Positions 38,925 through 50,000 of a stretch of 64,000 nucleotides of DNA are shown one piece after another. The notes under the pieces are model-generated. The model did no database searches. It saw only the letters and a program-made list of their open reading frames with translations, and was not told the origin of the DNA. Origin of the DNA: Tyto alba (Eukaryota > Chordata > Aves > Strigiformes > Tytonidae); the NCBI RefSeq assembly GCF_018691265.1, contig NW_024881316.1, forward strand, positions 20,995,819-21,059,818, read 5' to 3'. How positions within the stretch are numbered: the first letter of the stretch is position 1; each line of letters begins with the position of its first letter. Position numbers and translations under genes: made by a program.

Positions 38925-41900
38925 GTTTTGCATCAAATCTATGCAGTTAAAACAATTTGCCTTGCACTTTTTAAAATTTCAAGTATCACATCTCCAGAAT
39001 GCATACAAACACTTTCAATATGCACTTGCATTTTGGACCAATGTGTTGTTCCCAGATGCATTGTTCATTGCTTAAATATTGTCCTCCTTCAGGGGTTTAC
39101 ATTTGACTCAGGTTATACAGATCTATTTTTACCCTGTTCACTCTTTACCTTGCTTCTAACAACAGAATTCAAGAGCTTGCCAAATGTTAGCATGACTATG
39201 AAGTTAAGTATTTAATTAAACATATCTAAACAAGGGGTACTGATGATGAAAAAAACATGTAAATTTTAAAATGGGAATTTAGAATTAATTGTTAATTTTA
39301 CACAACTATTAATAGGTTTTGTATACATTTTGAATAAAAATAGATAAATAGATTTTCAAGTTCATAGGATCAGTTGTTCATCAATTCTGACCAAAGATTG
39401 CCATATTACTTACCTATATATTAATTAAGACTTCTGTCTTGTATATGGTTATAATATCTTTCAAAAATCATTGATTTGAAGACATCAGCAACTGTAGAAT
39501 CCAATTATTTCATGGTCGTCTAGTACAGAGACCTCACTGGTAAAAATATGTGAGGTGTTTCTAATTATATTTGGTTTTGTTTCTCTCTTCAAACATTTGC
39601 TTTTGTTACACTCTTCTCCACTGAATTAAGATCCCTTTAGTGCTTGATAATTTTCCCCATCCAAGAGCTATAATCAAGTCACCTTTCAATCTTCTTTAGA
39701 AAATAGATTGAATGTGACATCAGGTTTGGAAATGATAGAATAAAAAGCTCAAAACACCAATTCTCCAGAATTCCTTTTATTGACTTGATTTGTCAAACTC
39801 ATTACACATGGATGTTCAGGTGAAAGAGCACTGCTCTTCCTTTTCACATAAGATGTTGAACACAAGAAATTATAAAGTAGAAGAATGCCAAAGACATAAG
39901 TACTATCAATGATTAAGGAAACATTCCTGCTCAAGAATGAATTCTTCCTAAAATATGTTAGGCAGTTGGTAGGATTTTTTATTGAACTCATTCTAGATAG
40001 ACCTATGAAAGATGTGACTTGTGTTTTAGACCACAACCGCAGTTGCTGCCTCAGCATCTTCATTTGAATTGATCCCCCTTGACCTGGTTAGTTAATTGGC
40101 TCCAAATTCACACTAAACACACTGTTTTTTTCCAAATTAACAAAATGATTTTTTTCCCTTAGTAAGGAGATATAAAGGAGAAAATAAGTTAAACACCTTT
40201 TTTTTTTTACCACCCTTAAACCATGCATTTTTTCCTTGATACATCTCTCATGCTGTGATTAATAATATTTCCTTATCTTGTCTCAGGTTTTTCTCTACTT
40301 CTCTTCTACCTACTTTTAGTATTCTGTGAAAGAAAGTTGCACTATCTCTTTATTAGCAGAAAAATGTCCTTTTCCTAGTTTTGCTACAAATGAGCATAGC
40401 ATTACCAAAAAGGCACTTCTTTCATCCAGTTTCCCCAACTGGCTTTCATTGTTCTGTGTTATTTTGTTCATTTAGTTTTTCCCTGTTCTAATAATCCTGT
40501 CCAGTGTCATTATTTAACAAAAGGCTAAGAAATTCTTGGTAATGGTGGCAGAAAAAAATGGGGAGAATTGAATTGATTCAGGGGTAGAAACAATGGCGGA
40601 AACAACTCATTAATCCATTTGGTTTGTGGAAACACACTTTCTGGCTTTCCTTTGGGTAGAGCAGTTGGGGTCACTCTTTTGCTGATTTGCCTTCTCCTGT
40701 TTAGTAATGTGGATGGGACAGAAGCACCCATTATTGTCAAATATACCCAACAGAAGGAAAAAATAAAAAGGATAGACATTGATATATAACCTCATCTGTG
40801 AGTACCGACAGGGTACAATATTGTACTGAAGTATAACAGGACATCTAAATACTAAATTGAATAATAAAAAACAACTGACCAATTCACCTCACTTCATGTT
40901 GCGAAAGTTCTTTTATATATGAACTAATACCAGTCAATGGCCTTGTTCTGAGGAATGGCCTTCTTAGCTTTCCCTATTAGCAAACCCTAACATCTGCAAG
41001 TTACAATATACTTTTACTGTAATTTTGTTACTATGGTGATGAGGGATAGCAACAAATTCACAAAAGATTCTTTGAATGTCCTCTGATGCTAAAGCAAAGT
41101 GAATAATATGTCCTAAAAGATAGATCCAATTCATTTTGTCTTATTGGAACAACTATTTCCAATGAACTGAGTGATAAAAAGGAAATTGTGATTTGACCCT
41201 TTTTCTGCTAATGGGATTTTCTTGTATAGTGTTTCTTGAATCAGCTTTTCTGGTATATAATAGAGACAGAGTGTGATATTTGTATCTCCTGGTAAATTGC
41301 TCCACGTAATTACAGTTGCTCTACATAGCTAGTCTGTTAGTAAGGAAATTATTAGATGCTCCCATATTTATCTATTAATTGGTTTAGAACGAATTAACTA
41401 TGTTTACTTTGCAGTTTACAATTCTCAGTTAAAAGTATTCTGTTTAACATTTCAAAAGTAGACATCTTCTTGTAAAGTATAATTTATTCTTTTATGAATG
41501 TCTATTTTTAATTCGGTTGATTCAAGTGACTAGCCAAATGTGGAATCAATACATACTACTACCTCAGAATAGATTTATTATGAAGTTAATGCTATTGCTA
41601 CAGCAAATTACTGAAGAATGCATCTTATGTAATCTGTAAGTGTGTGTTCAGAACGTGGTTTAAATCAGAGCACCAAAATACAACACATGTAAAAAGCATA
41701 TTTGCTACATAATTTTCCAGAAGTAAATGGAAGTAAATTCTTCGTTGTTATAATTCTGCTGTGTCTTTGTGTTGCACAATTAAAAGAGTTAATTGTAGAA
41801 AATACTCAGGCAGTTCATAATTGTTGAGGTATGAAGGCAGATTAGTAAACCCCTGCCTGGGGTTACAGTAGTTTAACAGAATGTAGGAAACAACTGGACA

Positions 41901-42458
41901 TAACATGAGAAGTTGCTGAGCTTAACAAATAACTGAGTGAGTCTGGCAAAAGTTATAAATAACAACATGGGCAATGACTAGATTTCACAGATGGTTAAGG
42001 AAGAATTTTGTGAGAGACATGAAAACTTCAAAGATAATTAAAGGGGGGGAAATGAGGACATTTTGTGGATTGTTTTCTTGCAAGGCCGACAGAGCCTAGG
42101 TAACCATATCAGTAACCCTACACAAAGCCAAGATTATCTAGGTAACCATATCAGAAATACTGAATTTGTGTATGGAGGTGACAAAACTGGGACCAACACA
42201 GACAAACACTAAGGTAAGGGTTGTTTAACTGGGACAAGAAAAGGATTAAGAAAAGCAGGGATCAAGGTGGACAGGATAAGCACAGATATGGGAAAATGCA
42301 GAAAAAAGGTGATAAAAACGCTGGCTGAGTGTAAGCAGGCTGTTCTCATTATGCTTCTCTAGTTGACCCTGTGTGTGGTCACTGCAGTCTCTTTACTTTA
42401 CTAATTCTGTGTTAGCACCATTCCTAGTACAAATGACTAGGCTTTTAAACTGGACTAG
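38925..42458. other. Intronic sequence; candidate unassigned repeat at about 41822-42425
   Basis: 38925-41821 is AT-rich with nothing recognised. From 41822 (TGTTGAGGTATGAAGGC) to about 42425 the composition changes. The segment holds a diverged direct repeat (CTAGGTAACCATATCAG at 42097 and 42139), a TATA-like GATAAAAACGC near 42311 and ends in GTGTTAGCACC, which suggests an unrecognised LTR. No target duplication could be shown. Confidence 0.45.
42097..42156 (+). repeat. Direct repeat CTAGGTAACCATATCAG, two copies 42 bp apart
   Basis: CTAGGTAACCATATCAG occurs at 42097 and again at 42139, with related AAGGCCGACAGAG/AAGCCAAGATTAT bases before each. Confidence 0.75.
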
Positions 42459-43048
42459 TGTCGTGGTTTGAGCCTGGTTGGCAACCAATCACCACAGCTG
42501 GTCACCTACCCTTCCCCCTCCCCACCTGCGAATGGGAGAGGGAATTAGAGGGGTAAAGGGAGACTCGCAGGCTGAGATAGGAACAGTTTAATAATGGTAA
42601 TAAAATGAGAACAATGACAATAATAGGAAAAAAAATATATAAACAGGCAATGCACAATGTAATTGCTCACCACACGCTAACCAATACCCAGCCCGTTCCC
42701 AGCTAGCGATCCTGAAATACCAAGATCCCACAATCACAATCCCAGAAGGGAGAGAGAGCTCCTTGCCAACCACCCCTCTATATGGTGAGCATGACATTCC
42801 ATGATATGAAATATTCCATTGGCCAATTTGGATCTGGTGCTCTGTCTGTGCTCCCTCCCTGCTTCCTGTGCCCTTGTGCACGGGCAGAACATGGGGAGTA
42901 GGAGAGTCCTTGAAGTCTCAGTAGCAGCTGAATACATCAAGGTGGTATTGGCATTCTTCTCAACCAAACCCAAAGCTAAATTCAAAACACAGCACTCATC
43001 TAGTCCCCAAAAAGGAATATAAACTCTATTTCAGCCCAAACCAGGACA
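42459..43048 (-). mobile_element. Solo LTR, family B (590 bp) with family A-like end, - orientation
   Basis: The + strand begins TGTCGTGGTTTGAGCCTGGTT and ends CAGCCCAAACCAGGACA. It is flanked by a perfect 5-bp duplication, ACTAG at 42454-42458 and 43049-43053. One end matches the end of the family A copy at 26969 (TGGTTTGAGCCTGGT, then AACCA..CACCAC). The other end and ATTAAA region are family B. No internal retroviral genes. Confidence 0.93.
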
Positions 43049-43376
43049 ACTAGCCAGCAACTAGAATGATATCCAGATCTGGAATGACTCAAGATCTGAG
43101 CCATCAAGTTGACAAGAGGTTCAGGTATGGATATCAGACTTAAAACCTATGATGATATTTGAGGGATCTATTAATGTGGGTTTATTTGTGTGTTTAGAAA
43201 ATAAGGGAGTGCGTGTGTTTGCCAGTGAACTTCAATACTGACTAGTCAGAGAGGAAGAAAATATTTTAAATATTTGAACCGTCTTTGCTGTTCATGATCA
43301 TTGTGAGTGTTCTTTGTATTTATGTACAGGGAAAGACACTGCTCTTCCTGTTGATCCATGGGGGCACTGTGTCTGT

Positions 43377-43410
43377 AGTGTGTGTGTGTGTGTGTGTATG
43401 TGTGCACACA
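43377..43410. repeat. (TG)n microsatellite
   Basis: About ten TG units followed by imperfect TATGTGTGCACACAC. Confidence 0.95.
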
Positions 43411-43800
43411 CGTGACTGTGTGTGCACCTACTGAGAGTAGAGTCAGCTTCACTACTGGCTGGATCTATAAACAGGAATGGGAACAACCTCCTTCATATGA
43501 GAGTTCACTGGATTCAGCTTCCCTTAATAATAATTGCTGCAAGAAAAATGTTCAGTGACTGGTCAGTGTCTCCTGGGACTATGATTCCAGTCTCCTCTCT
43601 TTGCTACAGACGAGTTTATTCACTCCCACATATTTCTGTTAGGTTTATTCACCAAAATAAACAAAGCATACAGGCATATTTTAAGTTCTTTGCTTTTTAA
43701 ATGGTGGTAGTTTACAGATGTTCCATTCCGTAACTGGAGCTTCAGAGCGTAGATAGTTTAAGTAAAACAATAAATAAAAGCCTCTCAATCCCTCATAAAA

Positions 43801-43822
43801 TTAAAAAAAAAAAAAAAAAAAA
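43801..43822. repeat. Poly(A) tract
   Basis: A run of about 20 A after TAAAATTAA. No adjacent retrocopy recognised. Confidence 0.9.
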
Positions 43823-43941
43823 GAATTAATTAGAAAGGTAAGGCAAACACAACATAGTAACAACGTAATGTTTATGGGCAACATATCAGAAAACATCATT
43901 CACTCAAACAGACCCTAATTTTTTATGTTTATTTCTTCTAG

Positions 43942-44135
43942 GTCCATTTTGTGAGGTACCTGGTGATCTCTGTGTACCTCAGCCATGCCTGAATGGGGGA
44001 ATATGCCAGTATAATCAGTCTGGATATGTTTGTGATTGTCCTGCTGGTTTTTTTGGTCACAACTGTGAAAGTGATATCAATGAATGTTCTTCAAGTCCAT
44101 GTAAGAACAGAGGTACATGTATTGATTTGCCAAAT
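43942..44135 (+). CDS. EYS: EYS internal exon A: end of one EGF module, one whole EGF module, start of a calcium-binding EGF module
   Basis: This is a 194-nt exon entered in phase 1 after a pyrimidine-rich tract ending TTCTTCTAG and leaving in phase 0 into GTAAGT. Its 64 full codons have no stop. It opens with PFCE, the close of a preceding EGF module. A complete six-cysteine module follows (CVPQPCLNGGIC, then a CDC pair and a GFFGHNC end). The exon ends with DINECSSSPCKNRGTC, the start of a calcium-binding-type module finished by the next exon. C-S-S-S-P-C fits the POGLUT1 O-glucose consensus and C-KNRG-T-C fits the O-fucose consensus. EYS is a secreted extracellular matrix protein of photoreceptors. 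No signal peptide or membrane segment is expected in an internal exon and none is seen. Crumbs or Notch-like genes are the alternatives, made unlikely by exon C. Confidence 0.9.
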
Positions 44136-44169
44136 GTAAGTATAAACTTCAAAGATCTCTATTTGAACA
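44136..44169. other. Residual intron between EYS exon A donor and CR1
   Basis: Only 34 bases, starting GTAAGTATAAAC, separate the splice donor from the CR1 tail. Confidence 0.85.
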
Positions 44170-45466
44170 TAGAATCATAATTTCTCAGAATCATAAAATG
44201 GTTTGTGTTGGAAAGGACCTTAAAGAACATCTAGTTCCAACCCTCCTGCCATGGGCAGGAACATCTTCCATTAGATCATATTATTCAAAGCCCCGTCTAA
44301 CCTGACCTTGAACATTTCCAGGGAGGGGACAGCCACAGCTTCTCTGAGAAATGTGTTGCAGTATCTCACCATCTTCACAGTAAATAATGTCTTCCTTATA
44401 TCTAATCTAAATCTATCTTTCTTTAGTTTAAAACCATTATTCCTTGTGCTATCAGTATAGGTCCTGGTAAAAAGTATCTTTCTATCTTTTTATAAGCCCC
44501 CTTTAAGTACTGAAAGGCCTCAATAATATCTCTCCAGAGCCTTCTCCAAGCTGAACAGCCCCAATTCCCTCAGCCTTTCCCTATAGCCATCTTCATGGCC
44601 CTTCTCTGGTTCTGCTCAAGAAGTTCCATGTATTTCTTGTTCTCAGGTTCCCAGACCTTAACACAGTACTGCAGGTGGGGTCTCATGAGAGTAAAGTAGA
44701 GTTGAAGACTCAAGTTCCTTGACCTGTTGGCCACACTTTTTTTTATGAAGCCCAGGATATAATTGTCTTTCCAGGATGGAAGCACACATTGCTATCTTAC
44801 ATCCAATTTTTCATCCACCAATATCACCAAGTCTTTCTCCACAGGGCTGCTCTTATTGTATCCATCATTCAGTCTGTACTGTTACTGGTGACTGCCCTGA
44901 CCAAGGACCTTACACTTGGCTGTCTTGAACTCATTAGGTTCACATGGGCCCACTGTCCAAGCCTGTCAAGGTCTTCCTGCATGGCATCCCTTCCCTTCAC
45001 TGAATCAAATATACCACTCATCTTGCTGTCATCGGCAAACTTCTTGAGGGTGCACTCAATCCCACCGTCTCTGTCACTAATAAAGATATTGAACAGTACC
45101 AGTCCCAATATGGGTCCTTGAGGGATACCGCCTGTTGTTACTGATCTCAATTTGGATATTGAGCTGTTGATTTCAACTCCTTAGAAATGGCCATCCAGCC
45201 AATTCCCTATCCATTGAATAGTCTATCGATCAAACCATATATCTCCAATTCAGCTGAAATGATGTTGTGTGAGACAGTCAAAGGCCTTACAGAAGTTAAG
45301 GTGGATGGTATCAGTTGCTCTTCCCTTATCCGTCAATGCAGTCACTCCATTGTAGAAGGCCACCAGTTTAGTCAGGCCTGATTTGCCTTTTCTGAAGCCA
45401 TGCTTGCTGTTCCTAATCACCTCCTTGTCATCCATATGACTTGACATAGCTTCCAGGACGATCTGT
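44170..45466 (-). mobile_element. CR1 LINE, 1.3 kb, reverse transcriptase plus 3' end, - orientation
   Basis: The + strand opens with AGAATCATAATTTCTCAGAATCATAAAATGG, the CR1 3' tail in complement, then TTGGAAAGGACCTTAAAGA. On the - strand the RT regions IPQGPILGLVLFNIFISD and KFADDSK are readable at 44869-45150. An earlier RT part ([20 protein letters not shown]) lies at 45340-45466. Frameshifts and stops separate them. It is 5'-truncated in RT and lies entirely in the intron between exons A and B, antisense to EYS. Confidence 0.94.
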
Positions 45467-46905
45467 TCTATGAAAATGCCACAAAAATTAATTGTGTAAA
45501 TTTTTAAATTAGCTTTGCATGTTTCATGAAAAAACACATCACTGTCTGAATGTATAATGTTTCTAATATTTCTACAGTTAAAAAAAAAAAACAAATTCCA
45601 CATTTTCAGTTCAGTTGCTTAGTGGTCACTTGAGGAACTACTGATGTTATTATTTTTTTTTCCTAATAAAACCTGATATAAAACATGATACATCAGTCAT
45701 TATTATTATCTATTGGTTGTTACTTATTCTTGCTTTATCTATGGGATCTGGTTTTAATTAATTTTTTCCTTTATTTTTGTAAAATAAAATAAATTCATGC
45801 AGACTCACAAAGATTTGATAATATAGTCATATCTGGTTGTATTTCAAACTGTATTGTTTATGTTCTTTCATTAGCATGGCTATTGCAAATAGCAGTGATT
45901 ATACAGAACCAAAATAGTGAAAGAAGAGTTTAAAAGCTCAGTTATCACATACCAGTGATGCATACTCACTCACAGAGAAAAAAAGAGGCATCTAAATTGC
46001 TGAACAAACTTATAGATTCTAAATTATGCAATCTGTCTAAATATTTTGCCTAGTAGATATACAAGCACATACTGTTTTGTGCAATCATTTCTATAGACAA
46101 ACAGATGCAGTAGCTTGTTTCAGACATATAGATATCTCTAAATAGATGTTAAAATGAAGTTCATCAATCGTGTCTTTAAGATCAATTCTAAAGAAACACC
46201 TGAACACTTTCAATGTCACTGGGGGAAAAAAACGCTATATATATTTCCTTTGCTTTCTGACATCAACAGGTCTATAAAGTACATTATTTTCTATAGAAAA
46301 TAAGGGTGAGAATGTCATCTCTGAGAATTTTTTTTTTTTTTTTTTTTGTAAAATAACTTACTGTTCTTACTGTACAAAGTGCAAATTACCGATTGCAGTA
46401 ACTAACAGGTGCCTTTTGCCATCATAGAGAAGCACAGTCTCTGTGCTTCATACTGAAGGGGAAAAAGGGTACACACCATTTTCTTTCCTGCTCTAGTCAG
46501 TGAATACTGTTAGGTATCTGATGTATCTTGTGCACTGTTACTGTTTCATAGAGGCAAACATTACATTGGAACAAAATCAGAAATTAAGAGAAACCCTAAA
46601 TTAGTTATAAGGCTCCTTGATTCAGTTACAAAATCACAAAGCCAACCAACTTTAGAGCTTGTATATTTCCAGTTAGAAAACCCAACTCTGATATTATCTG
46701 TTCTAGAAGGCCTATTCCACTTGTCCTAAATTATGTTTGTAACCTATCTGGGACGAGGACTGCTCTTTGTTCTGTCTTTGTGGACTGTTTAATATGATGA
46801 AGCCCTGTGCTATTTAGGGTGTCTATAGTAATGGAAGTAAACATTAATTTCTGTATTGCCTTGGGTGTAACAAATAATTATTTCTAATTTCCTTTTCTTC
46901 TATAG
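45467..46905. other. Intron between EYS exons A and B, remainder
   Basis: AT-rich with T runs near 45651-45661 and 46328-46347. The exon B acceptor tract (TTCCTTTTCTTCTATAG) ends it. Nothing else recognised. Confidence 0.75.
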
Positions 46906-47033
46906 GATGTGGCATGTATCTGTCTGCCAATATTCACTGGCAAGTTCTGTGAGAGAATATTGAATCCATGTGAATTACTGCCTTGCTTAAATAATGCAAC
47001 TTGTGTAGCTCAACAGCAGAACTATAAATGCCG
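46906..47033 (+). CDS. EYS: EYS internal exon B: completes one EGF module and encodes most of the next
   Basis: This is a 128-nt exon, entered in phase 0 after CTTCTATAG and left in phase 2 at CG|GTAAGA. The reading frame is open: DVACICLPIFTGKFCE supplies cysteines 4 to 6 of the module begun in exon A. NPCELLPCLNNATC then supplies cysteines 1 to 3 of the next, and NYKC gives cysteine 4. The joined first module has the expected six cysteines, which independently supports the splice pairing. The aromatic residue of the aspartate beta-hydroxylation consensus appears to be valine here. N-A-T is a possible N-glycosylation sequon and C-LNNA-T-C fits the O-fucose consensus. The intron before it is 2,770 bp. 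Confidence 0.9.
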
Positions 47034-50000
47034 GTAAGATTAGAAATTAATTTATTTCAGTACTTCATGTACTACTTGATCACTTGATGATATCCCAATG
47101 ATTGCAGAGAGAAAAGACATTGTTAATCATAGAAAATACAGAAAACGATAAACTTCTAATAAGTTTTGATTTATTTTTGGTGCTCTACTCTGTTAGCCTT
47201 CTTGAAAACTGTTGAAGTACTACAAAAAAGATTTAAAGCAGTTAAGGAGTTATAAATTGTTTCATCATTAATCCTGTAAAATAAAATATATAAATCCTGA
47301 CACATTGATGACAAGTGAGATAATTATACTACAGGTACCACTCCCATTCAGGGTGTATGATGTTTATGTTGTTTCTGAAAGGATAAGACAACTGATTTAA
47401 TTTCTAATTCACAGACTAATGCATTAGTAGACCTTAGACTGATCCTTCGAGTAGCATGTCAAAAAGTGCTTTATTCAGAAAGACCGTGCAAAAAATTATC
47501 CATTTGAAAATAACTGAAGTGACCCACTATATAATTTTATTTCATTTTAAATAGCTTTTTAGATATTTTCTTACATGACTAAGGAGTACAATTTGTTCTC
47601 TTCCCATTTGCTTAGCTTTTATCTGGCTGCCTGAAGTAAGTTCTGCTAAGCATTATTGAAGTGCAGTAAACAACTTTCAAATTTTAAGATATTCATAAAA
47701 GCAGAAAATTGAAAGATGTGGTACACAAAAGCCTGAAAACAAATTGTGAATGAACTTAGAAACTGCAAATACATGACAGAAGTATAGAACATAAAGTTAC
47801 AGTCCATCAGAAGAGATTCAGCTGAGAAGTCCGGAAATCAAATTTAGGTAGAGCTATGTTTACAATTTTCACAAAGAATAAAAGACTTACAGCTTTACTT
47901 ATACTTACATCTAAATACATATATACATGCATACACACACATACAAACACATACAGAGAATTAGATCTTCCCACATAGGTACACACATATATATATAGCA
48001 CAGAACAACAGTGTTATAATTTATTTTCCAATACTTTAGAAGAAGATATAAGCTACTAATAATTTACTATTATATAGCTAGTATTTTTCACAGTATAATG
48101 GTGCATGAATTAGTATGAAATGAAGACTGAAGTTTACATTTAAAAATGTGCATAACATGAACAATTAATGTCAAGAAGTAGATTGCCTTTCTTTGAGAAA
48201 ATTATTTAAAAAAAAAAAAAAAAAATCTCCTGGTCCTGTGTACAATGCAGATTGAATAATTTATAAATTCACAAAACACTGGTAGAAATGGTCTGTACCA
48301 TGAACCTCATTGTACCGTGGAAATTGGTTAATAAAAATAGCTGTGGAAAGGCATGGTAATTTAACACTCTTTCCATTGATATATTATGTGAGAATAAGTG
48401 CAGAATTCATTATTTAGATCAATATAACAAAAATGAAAATGGGCATTTGACGACCCATTTATATTAATTATCAAACAAATTACTTAAGTTATATGGTAAA
48501 TCTAGGTACTGGAGGGTTTAGTTTTGGGCTCAGATGGTACAATCCTGTTTGCTACTAATATCAAGTGTTAAGATCCTATTAACTTCAGTGGTGCTTAGAT
48601 TTTACCTTTAATATATGTATATTATTAATATATTCAATTTTGCTATCTGTAAAACATTTGACAAGACAGGCAAAACACATTTGTGGAGAGCTAGTCTGAG
48701 AAATGGGATAAGATATAAGCTTATTATTTTTAACACTAAGAATGCTCTAAAAAAGGGAAATAACACCCTAGAGAGAACACTATGAATTGAGTAATTAAGA
48801 GGTTTAACAGTTTCAGTTTTGTTAAGTCACAGACTTTGAAGCTTTCTGGCTGTAAGTCATATTTTAATTCATTTCATTCAAAGGAAACCTACCATTAATT
48901 ATGCTGTTTTATTCAGGAGGTTTGGAGCTGATTATTCAAATTCTTAAGCAGAAGTTTTGTTTTATTTTTTGGTAATCATTGTCAAATATTATAGGTTATG
49001 GCTACATCTAGTTACTCCACAAATAACTGCATATGTTTCATTAGGTGTAATACTACTACTACCTGGTCCACTTTTATAACATTTTAAATAAATGTAATGA
49101 CGTTTAGCTCACACACACAAACAAATTAAAATAATAGCTGAATTGACCTTTTTATTCCTTTTTGTTTTGTTTTGTTTGCCCTTATTTCATGTGCTTCTCC
49201 TTGTGCCCAAGCAGCATTCTGCTTATATCCATCATCTTCTCAGCTTCGATTTACTTATACTTTCTTTGGGAAAGCAGTTGTTTTCCATTATAAACATATA
49301 GTGAAATAGACTCAATTTAATTTTCTCTACTTTGTTTATGATGTACGACTATCTTGTATGTTAATTCCATCCTTTCAGTCTTGATATCATATACAACTTT
49401 GTGCTAAGAATCTAATAGTAACATTTTTTCTTAAATGTCAAAATTTAAGGAAAATTCAAATAGGTAGTGAACAAGGATATCCATCACAATAAATTGTGAT
49501 TGTTTACTTCATATCTTCTTAGGACAAGAAAAAGTCACAAAAAATGTACAAGTGTGTTCTGAGAAAATTTGTTCTGTTAGTGTCATCTTTGGAACTTTAC
49601 TGTCAACTTCCTTGCTGTTAATTTACTGTTACCTTCTCTGATATTGGTATGTCTATTGTAAAACAAAAATTAAAAACAAAAATAGGAAAAGTGAGCAAAT
49701 ATAAAAATTAGAAGAAGTAGCTTCTAAAATTCTCTTATTAAATTATCTGTTTTATGAAACAGTCATAGATTACCTAAATAAATAGAATAAAGAAAGCTAA
49801 GAGTTCTTTCACCTGATTTCAGACCATAGTTAAAAACAAATCAGTAAGACAAAATGTTGTAATTGAGTTACTCTGATTTGGTTTTCAGTGTTATTTAAAA
49901 ATTGTATTATAACAAAAGATACACATTTTTTTTACTTTGCATTCCTTTTATGCGTAAAAATAATATATGGGTAAATGATGCTATGATATAAAGGACAACA

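Larger units (their letters stand above)
43049..43941. other. Intronic sequence before EYS exon A; TG microsatellite
   Basis: It contains (TG)n at 43377-43398 with CACACA-type sequence after it, and a poly(A) run at 43801-43822. The last 30 bases form the exon A acceptor tract. Confidence 0.8.

Noticed and set aside
43377..43410. TG repeat as a CRISPR or tandem gene array
   Set aside because: It is a simple dinucleotide microsatellite; no CRISPR-like repeats and spacers occur anywhere in the window.
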